64,000 bases of DNA from Cytophagaceae bacterium (GCA_947458545.1 CANGYH010000001.1:1715800-1779799), one strand, 5' to 3'; positions 1 through 8,711 are shown, counted from the stretch's first letter. Program-made: numbers and translations. The notes: generated by a model from the sequence alone, not told the origin.

Positions 1-666
1 AATGGGCAGCTTGCGCAATGCAGGCGGCAGCCTCTTCTCTAGCCCGGCGTAGGTTAAAAAAGCCTGCCCTACCCCAAGCATACAGGCTTTGATGCTGCCC
101 TTGTGCTGGGCCATCCATTTCTCTTGCTTGGGGCAGCCCAGGGCCACAAAGAGCAGATCCGGGTCGGCCTGGTTTATCTCGGCCAGATATGCCGCCTGTT
201 CGGCCTCGGTAAGCTGGCGGTAGGGTGGCGAGATGGCGCCTGTCACCTTCAGCGTCGGCAGCTCGGCCGCAATGCGGGCCTGTAAGGCAACCAGCACATG
301 CGGAGCCCCGCCATAAAAACAAACAGACTTTTGGCGCCGGGCGGCCTCCGCCAGTAGCTGGGGCAGCAGATCCATACCAGGCTGGCGGGCCTGGGGTAGC
401 TTGTAGCGACGTTGCAGGTAAAGCGCCACAGGGGCACCATCTGGCAGGGCCATGTCTGCCTCGTTGAGTATCTGCTGGAAGCCGGGGTCTGCCTCAGCCT
501 CCATCAACATATGGACGTTGGCAAAGCAGACGTAGCTACCCTGCCGGCCAGCAGCCAACCCAAAGATGGCCTCTACCACCTCAGGCGTTGCAGCTGTCGT
601 TATCAGCGATTTGAAAACAGCCCTTTTGGGCAAAGGGGCCTTGGGAGCGGTCTGCATTCCGGGCAT
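1..666 (-). CDS. WecG/TagA/CpsF family glycosyltransferase (3' end off window)
   Basis: This minus-strand reading frame enters from the left edge, so its C-terminus is missing. About 222 residues are visible. They show the family landmarks in order: NVHMLMEA near residue 53, LPDGAPVA near 75, and GCPKQEKWM near 180 followed by GVGQAFLTYAG. The family transfers N-acetylmannosaminuronic acid or N-acetylmannosamine from UDP-sugars to lipid-linked precursors of envelope polysaccharide at the cytoplasmic face of the membrane. I chose the ATG at 666; an in-frame ATG at 657 is the alternative. No strong ribosome binding site is visible, which is normal for Bacteroidota. The family call is firm; the sugar specificity is not known. 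Confidence 0.9.
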   Translation of the reverse strand, partial: MPGMQTAPKAPLPKRAVFKSLITTAATPEVVEAIFGLAAGRQGSYVCFANVHMLMEAEADPGFQQILNEADMALPDGAPVALYLQRRYKLPQARQPGMDLLPQLLAEAARRQKSVCFYGGAPHVLVALQARIAAELPTLKVTGAISPPYRQLTEAEQAAYLAEINQADPDLLFVALGCPKQEKWMAQHKGSIKACMLGVGQAFLTYAGLEKRLPPALRKLPI

Positions 667-699
667 AAATCTAAGGGCATGGCCAGGCCCTGAGGCAAT

Positions 700-727
700 A
701 AAAAGCCCCTGCTGTAGGGCAGGGGTA
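700..727 (-). terminator. Rho-independent terminator after the DksA/TraR gene
   Basis: Read on the minus strand, ACCCCTGC and GCAGGGGC form an 8-bp GC-rich stem followed directly by TTTTT. It sits between the end of the TraR/DksA gene and the start of the glycosyltransferase gene, so it should separate the two transcripts. Confidence 0.8.
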
Positions 728-795
728 AGTATGCTTGTCAGTTTGATAATGATTTGGTGCGATGCAGCCGTAGCTGGTCAGATGGCTGGCCGAGG

Positions 796-1176
796 CTACA
801 ACGTGCCCATCTTAGCCTCTATAGAGTGCTGGGTGTGGGGTACGGCACGCAGCCGCTCTTTGGGGATCAGCTTGCCAGATGCTACACACACGCCATACGT
901 GCCGTTTTTGATACGGATGGCGGCAAACTCCAACTGTTGGATGAACTTCTGCAGGCGGCCCGCCATCGCAGAGAGGCTCTCCTTCTCTGCTGTCTCGGCG
1001 CCGTCGTCTAGGCTGCGGTACTCGCTGGCTGTGTTCTCCGTGCCCGGATCGTTCTTACGGCTGAGCGCCTCTTTGATGTAGGTCAGCTCTTTGCGGGCAT
1101 TGGCCAGCTTTTCAGAGATGATCTGATCAAATTCTTTGAGGTCATCGGCCGAATATCTGAGGGTAGAATCTTTCAT
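796..1176 (-). CDS. TraR/DksA family transcriptional regulator
   Basis: The 126-residue protein has a long helical N-terminal part and the DksA-like segment GTYGVCVASGKLIPKERL near residues 93-110, followed by a VPHTQ tail. DksA proteins insert a coiled coil into the RNA polymerase secondary channel and modulate rRNA and stress promoters together with ppGpp. Only one Cys of the four-Cys zinc finger remains (CVASGK), which is the usual degenerate form in Bacteroidota, so zinc binding is not expected. A terminator follows immediately. The family assignment is good; the regulon is unknown. Confidence 0.88.
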   Translation of the reverse strand: MKDSTLRYSADDLKEFDQIISEKLANARKELTYIKEALSRKNDPGTENTASEYRSLDDGAETAEKESLSAMAGRLQKFIQQLEFAAIRIKNGTYGVCVASGKLIPKERLRAVPHTQHSIEAKMGTL

Positions 1177-1419
1177 TCGGATGAAAGGGAGGGAAAAAAT
1201 TAAACGGAGGCTGTCTTAAGGGGTACCCAAGGTTAGTCCTTAAACGCTTTGTGAAGATAGCAAGGTTTCATGCACATGCACAAAACAATACCCAGCGGGT
1301 GCTTGCGCAACTACCGTAAGCCGTAACAACAATTCTTATTATAATTCCATTAATAGCCTCCGTTATTTATGCTTTATGCAACGATTGCAATTCACCCCAA
1401 GCATCACCGGCAATCAAAG

Positions 1420-1905
1420 CTACTTGCCCGCACGGCTGCGTTGCCCATAGAGCTGCCCGGTTTTCATTTTGTGCACCAGCTGTTCTGCCCTCGTAAACCG
1501 GGTTTCTGCACGCTTGGCAGAGGTAATGTAGTAGCAGAGTGACCGCTGGTAGCCAGGCGTGAGGCCTTCCCAGATTTTGGCGGCCTGTTCGTCTTGCTCC
1601 AGCCAGGCAGCCAACTCTTCAGGCAACTCCCAGACGTCGGGATGGGGGTCACTCTCAATCTGGTAGTGGAGGGTACTGCCCGCTTGCGCCCCAACCTGAC
1701 GTATAATGTCTCGGCCAAAAATCACGGCCATGCCTTCAATGTCAGCCCATGTACCCAGGGCTCGCCGCAGGGTAATGCCCTCAATGTGCAGCAGTACGCG
1801 CCTGTGCCCGGCTGCCATAAGCTGCACGCCCACCTCTGCTGGCACGGGCAAATAATGGTAGCCCGACGCAGCAGACCTGCCTATGATGCCTGTTAATGAA
1901 TGCAT
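1420..1905 (-). CDS. DUF1905 / YdeI-OmpD-associated domain protein
   Basis: The 161-residue protein joins a DUF1905-like beta domain (residues about 15-90, with YHYLPVPAEV and VLLHIEG) to a C-terminal helical YdeI/OmpD-associated segment (about 100-150, with AAKIWEGLTPGYQRSL and SAKRAETR). Proteins of this architecture are common in Bacteroidota, and the C-terminal domain has been linked to bacteriocin protection in enteric bacteria. The biochemical activity is not established. The gene is monocistronic or the last gene after the PIN pair, with a 9-bp gap to it. Confidence 0.8.
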   Translation of the reverse strand: MHSLTGIIGRSAASGYHYLPVPAEVGVQLMAAGHRRVLLHIEGITLRRALGTWADIEGMAVIFGRDIIRQVGAQAGSTLHYQIESDPHPDVWELPEELAAWLEQDEQAAKIWEGLTPGYQRSLCYYITSAKRAETRFTRAEQLVHKMKTGQLYGQRSRAGK

Positions 1906-1914
1906 AAATAGCCC

Positions 1915-2340
1915 TTAAACTAGCCAGATTGGCTTAACAAAAGGATTTATCAACGTAAGCCGCCCCTCGATTAACTGGCCATGTTGCATGTCTTCCGTAT
2001 AGAGCCTGTCGCACCCGGCCTCTAGGGCTGCCGCTATGATCTGGGCATCGTATTGGGTGTATTTGTAGACTTGGCGTATTTGTAATGCCTTTTTTAGAAC
2101 CGAAAGGGTCATGGGTACTACTTCAAATCGACCACTTAAAGTAGCCAATATCCGATTGCAGGCCTGGTCACCAACCTTGAATTTACGCTGGCTCACATAG
2201 AGCACCTCGCTAATAACCTGAGTACTGATAATCGTATCCTGCAGTACAACCTGGGATGCAAGCTCACTTTTGCCTGCGTCTTGGCCCTGGTGTAACCCAT
2301 AAAGCAAAATGTTGCTGTCAATAAAGGCCAAGCCGTTCAT
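1915..2340 (-). CDS. PIN domain ribonuclease toxin (VapC-like)
   Basis: The 141-residue protein begins with FIDSNILLYGL, which carries the first acidic residue of the PIN active site. It has a central Glu in QVISEVLYV and a C-terminal YDAQIIAAALEAGCDRLYTEDM, which supplies the remaining acidic residues. PIN toxins cleave RNA, often tRNA or rRNA, with Mg2+ or Mn2+. The start codon overlaps the stop of the upstream gene as ATGA, so the pair is translationally coupled and probably forms a toxin-antitoxin module. The substrate is unknown. Confidence 0.87.
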   Translation of the reverse strand: MNGLAFIDSNILLYGLHQGQDAGKSELASQVVLQDTIISTQVISEVLYVSQRKFKVGDQACNRILATLSGRFEVVPMTLSVLKKALQIRQVYKYTQYDAQIIAAALEAGCDRLYTEDMQHGQLIEGRLTLINPFVKPIWLV

Positions 2341-2573
2341 GGTTGCCTTTGAGCCTCGTCGCGATTAAATCTCCAACCTGCAGGGGCTTGAATCATAAAC
2401 TCATTCGCAATCGCCCTCAAGTCTGACCATGGGGTAGAGGCTTCTATTTGGTCAGAAGCGACCTGCTCCATAGGAACCAAGGTAATCGTGTACCGACCTG
2501 GCTCAATGGAGTCTGGCAGCCGCACATGCAGTTCGTGCGATTGGATATCGACTTCGGTAGTAAACTCTTTCAT
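2337..2573 (-). CDS. Putative antitoxin partner of the PIN toxin
   Basis: This 78-residue protein lies directly upstream of the PIN gene and shares a 4-nt ATGA overlap with it. Its first half (KEFTTEVDIQSHELHVRLPD) looks like a small beta-rich DNA-binding or dimerisation region. The C-terminus (PAGWRFNRDEAQ) is polar and could wrap the toxin. I do not recognise a specific antitoxin family; the call rests on gene order and size. Confidence 0.65.
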   Translation of the reverse strand: MKEFTTEVDIQSHELHVRLPDSIEPGRYTITLVPMEQVASDQIEASTPWSDLRAIANEFMIQAPAGWRFNRDEAQRQP

Positions 2574-2648
2574 AGGCTATTGAGTCCAATCCTATGACAA
2601 TTTACGCTCCAGACTGAAAAAAAGTACCGTGGCCAGGTAAAACTCCGC

Positions 2649-4535
2649 CTACCCCATCCGCTCCACCAGTTGCTCCCACGCTTTGGTTTGGGCGGCCAGG
2701 GCCTGCTCAATGTCGTAGAGGGCCTTCTGGGCGTTCTTCAGGCGGGTCTGGTCGTTGTAGAGACTTTGGTCTCCCAGGGCGCCACGGGCGTAGTCGCGCT
2801 CTTGCTCCAGTTTAGCGATGGCTTCTTCTAGCTGGGCCAGGCGCTTCTTGTCTTGGTCGGGCCCTTCAGATTTTGAGGCGGGGGCTGCCTTGGCCTGTGG
2901 TTTGGCTGGTGCGGGCGTGCTGGCATGGGCAGCATGGGGCCGCAGATTCTCGGCCCAGTAGAGGTACTCCTCCCAGGTGCCAGGGTACTGCTTCAGCTGC
3001 CGGTCTTCTATGTACCAGATGGAGTTGGCAATCTGGCTCACAAAGTGCCTGTCGTGGCTTACGACGACGAACGTACCTTCATACTGCTGCAGCGCCTGGG
3101 CCAGGATGTTGACCGACTGCATGTCGAGGTGGTTGGTCGGCTCGTCCAACAGCAAGAAGTTAGACTCTGAGATGAGCGTCTTGGCCAGGGCTACCCGGCT
3201 CTTTTCGCCCCCAGAGAGCACCTTGATCTTTTTGAAAACCTCGTCGTTGGTAAACAGAAAGCAACCCAGCACCGTGCGCAGCTCTTGCTCGGTTTTGCCG
3301 CTGCCGGCCTGCTTCAGTTCGTCAATAATGCTGTTCTCTACGTTAAGGGCCTCCAACTGGTGCTGGGCAAAAAAGGCTTCGCGCACGTTGTAGCCAATCT
3401 CACGCTCGCCCTCTATGGGCTCTTGCCCGGCAATGATGCGCAGCAGCGTGGTTTTGCCCTTGCCATTGGCGCCTACCAGGGCAATCTTCTGGCCACGCTC
3501 CAGGTTCAGGCTGGTGTTGGCCAGCACCTTGTTGGTGCCAAAGCTCTTGCTGATGCCTTTGAGCTGCACCACCTGCCGCCCCGAAGGCTGCCCTACTTTA
3601 AAGCGAAAATTGACGCGGGCCGTATCATCCACCACGTCTTCCACCAGATCAAGCCGCTCCAGGGCTTTGACCCGGCTCTGCACCTGCCGGGCCTTGCTGG
3701 CCTTGGCGCGGAAGGTCTCGATAAACCGCTCCGTCTGCCGAATCTGCGCCTGCTGGTTCTCGAAGGCCCCCCGTTGGATCTCCTGCCGCAGATTCTTTTC
3801 TTCCAGGTAGAAATCGTAGTTACCGGCGTAATACTCCAGCCTGCCACCGCGCACCTCTACAATGGTGTTGCAGAGGCGGTTCAAAAACTCCCTATCGTGG
3901 CTGACAGTTACGATGGCCCCCTCATAGTCTTGCAGATACTCTTCTATCCATTGGATAGAGGGCAGGTCCAGGTGGTTGGTCGGCTCGTCTAGCAGCAGCA
4001 GGCTAGGCTTTTGCAGCAGCAACTTGGCCAACATCACCCGCATGCGCCATCCGCCAGAGAATGTGCGCAACGGCTTTTGCAGATCCTCCGTCTTAAAGCC
4101 GAGGCCCTCCAGCACCTCGTCGGTGCGGCTCTCCAGGGTATAGCCATCGAGCCCCTCAAACTCGGCTTGCAACTGGCCGAGCTCCTCGATCATCTCGTCG
4201 GTGTAGTCGGTCTCCAGCTTTTTGAGGATTTCTTCAATCTTGGCGTGTACCTCTAGGGCACGGGCAAAGGCCTGCATGGCCACGGCCCTGATGGGCTCGT
4301 CGGTCTGGTAGCTGAGCAGGTCCTGGTTCAGAAAGCCGATGGTGCAGTCTCTGCTCATAGAGATGCTGCCTTCATCGGGCTTATAGTCGCCGGTGATGAG
4401 CTTGAGCAGGGTAGACTTTCCCTGGCCGTTGGGCCCAATCAGGCCGATACGGTCTTTGGGCTTGATGTGGAGGTTGGCGTCTTTGTAGAGCGGCCGGCTG
4501 CCGAAGTAGAACGACAGGTCGGTAATGGAGACCAT
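2649..4535 (-). CDS. ABC-F family ATP-binding protein
   Basis: The 628-residue soluble protein has two ATP-binding cassettes and no transmembrane segments, the ABC-F plan. Cassette 1 has Walker A GPNGQGKST (about 36-44), signature FSGGWRMR and Walker B LLLLDEPTNHLDL. The linker is rich in Arg and Lys. Cassette 2 has GANGKGKTT, LSGGEKSR and LLLDEPTNHLDM. A charged coiled coil ends the protein. ABC-F proteins bind the ribosomal E site and assist stalled translation. I start at the ATG at 4535 (MVSITDLSF), because a longer frame would run through the neighbouring DUF5615 gene and a TACCTTTG promoter box lies 4 nt upstream. The exact subfamily (Uup-, YbiT- or EttA-like) is not settled. Confidence 0.93.
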   Translation of the reverse strand: MVSITDLSFYFGSRPLYKDANLHIKPKDRIGLIGPNGQGKSTLLKLITGDYKPDEGSISMSRDCTIGFLNQDLLSYQTDEPIRAVAMQAFARALEVHAKIEEILKKLETDYTDEMIEELGQLQAEFEGLDGYTLESRTDEVLEGLGFKTEDLQKPLRTFSGGWRMRVMLAKLLLQKPSLLLLDEPTNHLDLPSIQWIEEYLQDYEGAIVTVSHDREFLNRLCNTIVEVRGGRLEYYAGNYDFYLEEKNLRQEIQRGAFENQQAQIRQTERFIETFRAKASKARQVQSRVKALERLDLVEDVVDDTARVNFRFKVGQPSGRQVVQLKGISKSFGTNKVLANTSLNLERGQKIALVGANGKGKTTLLRIIAGQEPIEGEREIGYNVREAFFAQHQLEALNVENSIIDELKQAGSGKTEQELRTVLGCFLFTNDEVFKKIKVLSGGEKSRVALAKTLISESNFLLLDEPTNHLDMQSVNILAQALQQYEGTFVVVSHDRHFVSQIANSIWYIEDRQLKQYPGTWEEYLYWAENLRPHAAHASTPAPAKPQAKAAPASKSEGPDQDKKRLAQLEEAIAKLEQERDYARGALGDQSLYNDQTRLKNAQKALYDIEQALAAQTKAWEQLVERMG

Positions 4536-4539
4536 ACCA

Positions 4540-4547
4540 CAAAGGTA
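4540..4547 (-). promoter_or_regulatory. Bacteroidota -7 box of the ABC-F gene
   Basis: TACCTTTG on the minus strand matches the Bacteroidota -7 consensus TAnnTTTG exactly. It ends only 4 nt before the ATG at 4535, which implies a leaderless or nearly leaderless transcript. No clear -33 TTTG was found. Confidence 0.65.
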
Positions 4548-4717
4548 ACCTATTGGCCATCGGGGCGCAGGCCCGCCCCCCGCTACCTGCCGGCAGAGGC
4601 CGCCCACTCCTACCCCTAAGGCCGAAACCCGCTTGCCCGTGGTGCGCCGCAAGGTGGTACAAGCGCTGGCCAGGTGACAGGAGGAGGGTGGCAGTGCGAT
4701 AAATAGCCCCCAAAAAT

Positions 4718-5074
4718 TTATATTATTACCAAAGGGCTGCCCGAACGGATAGACGCTATGGCCGAGGGCAAGACGGTTGTTAAGTGCCTGCGTAAGGCTT
4801 CGTTGCGACAGTTGTGCAGGCTTAGGATGATAACCTGAGGAGGCGGGCCCCATTGGCGTACCATAGTAGCCCAATCATCGTCTTTGGAAAGAACAACGGT
4901 GCCAGGTTGTGCAAATTCCTTAAACAGCAATTGATCTGACTTACCCAAGCTGGCAAGAAATGCAAGCGAAAAGGCCTCTATTCCCGGAAAGTTAGCGCAA
5001 AGCCACGGAGCTAATGCAGGCGGCAATTGTTCATCAATAATCAAGCGAAGTGTGCTGCCACCTCCTACTTCCAT
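4718..5074 (-). CDS. DUF5615 PIN-like protein (putative toxin)
   Basis: The 118-residue protein starts with LRLIIDEQLPPALAPWL and continues with VVLSKDDDWATM and a QVIILSLHNCRN stretch. This is the DUF5615 layout of a minimal PIN-like fold with acidic residues in the first and second motifs. Such genes are usually found behind DUF433 genes, as here, where the two frames overlap by 10 bp. The pair is considered a toxin-antitoxin-like module; nuclease activity has not been shown for this protein. Confidence 0.85.
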   Translation of the reverse strand: MEVGGGSTLRLIIDEQLPPALAPWLCANFPGIEAFSLAFLASLGKSDQLLFKEFAQPGTVVLSKDDDWATMVRQWGPPPQVIILSLHNCRNEALRRHLTTVLPSAIASIRSGSPLVII

Positions 5075-5514
5075 TGCGACTGGGCAGCTACGAACCTGAC
5101 AGCCGCCTCTATATCGGCCTCTCTTAGCGAGGGATAATCATTTTGGATTTCGGCCAAGGTAGCTCCTGCCGCAAGCAAGTCAATCACATCATGTACCCGT
5201 ATCCGTGTCCCGGCTATGGCAGGCTTTCCTCCCACAACAGCAGGGTCCATTGCAATGCGCTGTTGCCAATGCGCTGTGGGCGCTTTGGACAACAACGCCT
5301 CGATGCTACGAGCAGCTTCTGCAGGGCTGGCCGGGATGGTAACAGGCTCGCGCGCGGCCATCTTCATCTCTGCATGGGCATTCCAGAAAGGTTGCAGTGG
5401 CAGATCACCCTCTGCCGGTATCTGCGCGTGCACATGGCCCATACCGAGTGCCTGTAAAATATGGCGCAACAAACCGCTACCATAAGGCGGCACCTCTATC
5501 TGGATAGTACTCAT
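5065..5514 (-). CDS. DUF433 domain protein with N-terminal extension (putative antitoxin)
   Basis: The last 65 residues contain the DUF433 hallmark: DPAVVGGKPAIAGTRIRV, then a helix-turn-helix-like LLAAGATLAEIQNDYPSL. DUF433 proteins normally have about 75-80 residues. Here the frame from the ATG at 5514 gives 149 residues, with about 80 extra N-terminal residues (STIQIEVPPYGSGLLRHIL) that I do not recognise. The stop overlaps the DUF5615 start. The gene begins 13 bp after the acyl-CoA ligase stop, so it may be co-transcribed with it. A shorter internal start cannot be excluded. Confidence 0.78.
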   Translation of the reverse strand: MSTIQIEVPPYGSGLLRHILQALGMGHVHAQIPAEGDLPLQPFWNAHAEMKMAAREPVTIPASPAEAARSIEALLSKAPTAHWQQRIAMDPAVVGGKPAIAGTRIRVHDVIDLLAAGATLAEIQNDYPSLREADIEAAVRFVAAQSQWK

Positions 5515-5527
5515 ACCAAACCCTAAG

Positions 5528-7288
5528 TTACGCATACAATGCTTCCATCTGCGCCTTGTAGTTGTGCAGAATGGCCTTGCGCCGCAGCTTGAGGGTAGGT
5601 GTAATCTCGCCGCGCTCAATCGTCCAGAGGGCAGGCAGCAGGCAGAACTTCTTAATCTTCTCGTACTGGGCCAGGTCTGCGTTGAGCTTGTCAAGCTCGG
5701 CCTGGAACTTATCCAGCACGGCCGGATGCTCAATCATCTGCGCGTCCGTCGTATAGACAATGCCTTTCAGCCTGCACCAGCTCCGCAAGGGCTCAAAGGC
5801 CGGCACAATCAGCGCCGAGGGGAAACGCTCCCCTTCTCCCACCACCATCACCTGCTCAACCACCATGCTCTCTTTGAGCTTGTTCTCCAGCGGTTGGGGG
5901 GCAATGTACTTGCCGCCGCTGGTCTTGAAGATCTCCTTCTTGCGGTCGGTAATCTTTAAGAACTTGCCCTCGGTAATCTCGCCAATGTCTCCGGTATGGA
6001 ACCAGCCCTCGGTGTCGATGGCCTCGTCGGTCAGGTCGGGGCGGTTCCAGTAGCCCAAAAAGACGCTGGGGCCCTTCACCAGAATCTCGCCGTCGTCGGC
6101 AATGCGGACTTGCACATTGTCTATTACCAGGCCCACAGTACCCACGCGGCAGCCGGTCTCTTCCATGCGGTTTACAGAGATGACGGGGCTGGTCTCCGTC
6201 AGCCCGTAGCCCTCCATCACGGCAATACGCGCCGCGCGGAACACCCGCGCCAGCCTAGGCTGCAGTGCCGCCGCCCCGCTCACGATGGCCAGTACATTGC
6301 CGCCCAGTGCCTCGCGCCATTTAGAGAAGATGAGTTTGTTGGCAAGGCTCAATTGCAGGTCGTACCAGGCGCCCATGGGCTTGCCGATTTCGTAGCGGTG
6401 GCCCAGCTCCAGCGCCCAAAAGAACAGCGCCCGCTTGATGCCCGTCAGCTCCCGGCCTTTGGCGACGATCTTGTCGTACACCTTCTCTAGCAGGCGGGGC
6501 ACGGTCGTAAACAGCTGTGGCCGCACCTCCTTCAGGTTGTCGCCGATGGTCTCCATGCTCTCGGCAAAGTACACGGCCACCCCGCAGCGCACGTAGATGC
6601 CCATCACCATCCGCTCATAGACGTGGCACAGGGGCAAGAACGACAGCGCCCGGGCATCGTGGTTGGCAGGCATGGCCGGCAGAGATCCGGTGATGTTGGC
6701 AATCAGGTTGTGGTGGCTCAGCATCACCCCCTTGGGCACGCCCGTGGTGCCGCTGGTGTAGATGATGGTGTAGAGGTCGTCGGGCTGTACGGCGGCCATG
6801 CGTCGCTCCAGCTCGGCCTCGGGGGTTTGGGCCTCCAGGCCGATGATCTCGGCCCAATGGCGCGCCCCGGCCACCTGGTCAAAAGTGTAGAGCATGGGCG
6901 GCTCTGCCATACCCTCGGCGGCCTGGCGGGCTTTGCCCAGCAGCTCGTCTGTCCCGCAAAGCACCAGCTTGGTGCCAGAGTCTTGAAAGATGAACCTGTA
7001 ATCCTCTGGCGTAATGGTAGGATACAGCGGCACAGAGATGGCCCCGGCCATCTGGATGCCATAGTCGGCAATCACCCACTCGGGCCGGTTGGTAGAGATG
7101 ATGGCTACCCGGTCTTTGGGCTGCAGGCCCAACGCCGCCAGCCCCCGGGCCAGGCCACGTGCCTGGGCCACAAATTGCTCTGTAGAAGTTTGCACCCACT
7201 GCCCGTTTACCTTGGCGGCCAGGGCATCGGCTTGCGGAAAGTGGGCGGCCTGGTAGGCCAGCAGGTCAAAAACGCGGGTGGGCTCCAT
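5528..7288 (-). CDS. Long-chain fatty acid-CoA ligase
   Basis: The 586-residue protein belongs to the adenylate-forming family. It shows the P-loop YTSGTTGVPKG near residue 178, GYGLTETSP near 360, GEILVKGPSVFLGYW, the WFHTGDIGEI motif with the invariant Asp, and a C-terminal TPTLKLRRK whose Lys should act in the adenylation half-reaction. It activates free fatty acids to acyl-CoA through an acyl-AMP intermediate. The length and the ending resemble the FACL/FadD15 branch. It is transcribed divergently from purE across about 195 bp. Chain-length preference cannot be read from the sequence. Confidence 0.93.
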   Translation of the reverse strand: MEPTRVFDLLAYQAAHFPQADALAAKVNGQWVQTSTEQFVAQARGLARGLAALGLQPKDRVAIISTNRPEWVIADYGIQMAGAISVPLYPTITPEDYRFIFQDSGTKLVLCGTDELLGKARQAAEGMAEPPMLYTFDQVAGARHWAEIIGLEAQTPEAELERRMAAVQPDDLYTIIYTSGTTGVPKGVMLSHHNLIANITGSLPAMPANHDARALSFLPLCHVYERMVMGIYVRCGVAVYFAESMETIGDNLKEVRPQLFTTVPRLLEKVYDKIVAKGRELTGIKRALFFWALELGHRYEIGKPMGAWYDLQLSLANKLIFSKWREALGGNVLAIVSGAAALQPRLARVFRAARIAVMEGYGLTETSPVISVNRMEETGCRVGTVGLVIDNVQVRIADDGEILVKGPSVFLGYWNRPDLTDEAIDTEGWFHTGDIGEITEGKFLKITDRKKEIFKTSGGKYIAPQPLENKLKESMVVEQVMVVGEGERFPSALIVPAFEPLRSWCRLKGIVYTTDAQMIEHPAVLDKFQAELDKLNADLAQYEKIKKFCLLPALWTIERGEITPTLKLRRKAILHNYKAQMEALYA

Positions 7289-7448
7289 AGTCGGTTGGCA
7301 AGCAGTGTAGGTTAAGGTAGTCAGGTGTCCCGGTCGGGTGCAGAGCGGCCTGCCAGGCAGGCACTTTTCGCCTGAAAGTTACCGCAACATTACCCAAAAA
7401 AATGCTAAGCAAACCCCATGCCGCCCAGCCGTGCCGCCAAGGCTGCCC

Positions 7449-7456
7449 TACCTTTG
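7449..7456 (+). promoter_or_regulatory. -7 box of purE
   Basis: TACCTTTG matches TAnnTTTG and is followed by a leader of 27 nt before the ATG at 7484. Unlike several other genes here, purE has a normal-length leader. Confidence 0.6.
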
Positions 7457-7483
7457 CGTAAGTCCCAAAAAGGCCCCCAAACT

Positions 7484-7972
7484 ATGACCCCAAACCCTGT
7501 GCTGGTAGGCCTGATCATGGGCTCAGACTCAGACTGGCCCGTAATGCAAAACGCGGCCGACATGCTGCGCCGCTTCGGCGTAGCCTACGAGGCCAAAGTG
7601 CTCTCTGCCCACCGCACGCCAGAGGCCATGCTGGCGTACGCCCAGGCGGCACATGGCCGCGGCCTGAAGGTAATCATCGCCGGGGCAGGTGGGGCGGCTC
7701 ACCTGCCGGGTATGGTGGCAGCGGCTACCATCTTGCCCGTCGTCGGCGTGCCCGTACGCAGCAGCAACAGCATAGACGGTTGGGACAGCATCTTGAGCAT
7801 ATTGCAGATGCCAACAGGTGTGCCCGTGGCCACCGTAGCCCTCAACGGAGCAGGCAATGCGGGCCTGCTGGCCGTGCAGATGCTGGCCCTGGCCGACAAA
7901 CCCCTGGCCAAAGCCCTGGAGGCCTACAAGCAAGAGCTCAAAGACAAGGTGGCCGCCATGCGGCTGGCCTAA
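7484..7972 (+). CDS. purE: N5-carboxyaminoimidazole ribonucleotide mutase
   Basis: The 162-residue protein has the class I PurE landmarks: GSDSDWPVM near residues 12-20, the catalytic-loop [20 protein letters not shown], and the C-terminal [16 protein letters not shown]. PurE converts N5-CAIR to CAIR in purine biosynthesis, after PurK. PurK is not in the window. I chose the ATG at 7484 because an upstream in-frame ATG lies before the TACCTTTG promoter box and would not be transcribed from it. Confidence 0.95.
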   Translation: MTPNPVLVGLIMGSDSDWPVMQNAADMLRRFGVAYEAKVLSAHRTPEAMLAYAQAAHGRGLKVIIAGAGGAAHLPGMVAAATILPVVGVPVRSSNSIDGWDSILSILQMPTGVPVATVALNGAGNAGLLAVQMLALADKPLAKALEAYKQELKDKVAAMRLA

Positions 7973-8015
7973 GGCGGGGCAGGGCTAAGCTTAGGCCTTC
8001 CGGCCCCGGGTTGCG

Positions 8016-8023
8016 TACCTTGC
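8016..8023 (+). promoter_or_regulatory. Probable -7 box of the biotin carrier gene
   Basis: TACCTTGC differs from TAnnTTTG only near its 3' end and lies 26 nt before the start at 8050. The same TAnnTTGC variant precedes the amidohydrolase gene and the T9SS gene at 52.7 kb. Confidence 0.4.
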
Positions 8024-8049
8024 AACCCCAATACACCACCCCGCGACCC

Positions 8050-8553
8050 ATGGCCGACGCTACCTACCGCATCACCGTTGACGAAATCTCTCTGGGTGCT
8101 ACCCCCGCAGGCAGCGCCGTAGTGCTCGACGGTGGCCGCCAGGCAGAGATTGTGGCCCTGCCCGGGGGCAGCTACCGCATCTTTTTGGGCCACCAGGTGC
8201 TGACGGGCTATGCCGTAGCCCAAGACCCTGCCACCAAAACGCTAACCGTGGCTGCCGGCGGCTACACCTTTACCTGCCGCCTGCAAGACCGCCTAGACCA
8301 GGTCTTGGAGAAGTTTGGCCTCAGCGGAGGTGCCGCCGCCAAAGTAGCCGACCTAAAGGCCCCCATGCCCGGCCTGGTGCGCCGCATCTTGGTGCAGCCC
8401 GGCCAGGCCGTAGAGAAGGGCACCCCCCTCCTGGTGCTGGAGGCCATGAAGATGGAAAACATGATCAAGGCACAGGCCGCCGCCACCGTCGGCAAAATAG
8501 CCGTAGCCGAGGGCGACAAGGTCGAGAAAGGCGCCGTTTTGATCGGCTTTTAG
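8050..8553 (+). CDS. Biotin/lipoyl-attachment domain protein (biotin carboxyl carrier)
   Basis: The 167-residue protein ends with a classical biotinyl domain. LKAPMPGLV starts the hammerhead, and LVLEAMKMEN near residue 130-138 contains the biotinylated Lys in the MKM motif. The N-terminal half is beta-rich and resembles the linker found before the biotinyl domain in propionyl- or acetyl-CoA carboxylase and oxaloacetate decarboxylase subunits. It should carry CO2 between a biotin carboxylase and a carboxyltransferase, neither of which is in the window. Which acyl-CoA it serves is open. Confidence 0.9.
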   Translation: MADATYRITVDEISLGATPAGSAVVLDGGRQAEIVALPGGSYRIFLGHQVLTGYAVAQDPATKTLTVAAGGYTFTCRLQDRLDQVLEKFGLSGGAAAKVADLKAPMPGLVRRILVQPGQAVEKGTPLLVLEAMKMENMIKAQAAATVGKIAVAEGDKVEKGAVLIGF

Positions 8554-8576
8554 ACCTTAGAATGATAGACAGGGCA

Positions 8577-8602
8577 AGCACCCTCCCGAACAGGGAGGTG
8601 CG
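8577..8602. other. Hairpin between convergent genes
   Basis: GCACCCTCCC and GGGAGGTGC pair with one bulged C around a GAACA loop. It sits just past the biotin carrier stop. There is no T-run, so it may be a factor-dependent terminator or a 3'-end stabiliser. Confidence 0.45.
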
Positions 8603-8652
8603 GGAGCCCATGCAAAACAGCCCTGATATAGAAGGGATTGCCTGTAAACAGC

Positions 8653-8686
8653 ACGGATGTGCCAGGGCACTGCCTGACACATCCGT
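8653..8686. other. Long hairpin at the convergent gene junction
   Basis: ACGGATGTG and CACATCCGT form a perfect 9-bp stem. The enclosed CAGG and CCTG extend it inward, so almost the whole 34 nt can fold. It lies between two convergent stops and is probably a transcript end for one or both genes, although there is no T-tract. Confidence 0.5.
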
Positions 8687-8711
8687 ACTAAAAGGGAAAG
8701 AAGCTTGCTTG

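Noticed and set aside
4536..4874. 113-codon N-terminal extension of the ABC-F gene
   Set aside because: It runs through the DUF5615 gene, lacks ABC features and is separated from the conserved part by a promoter box.
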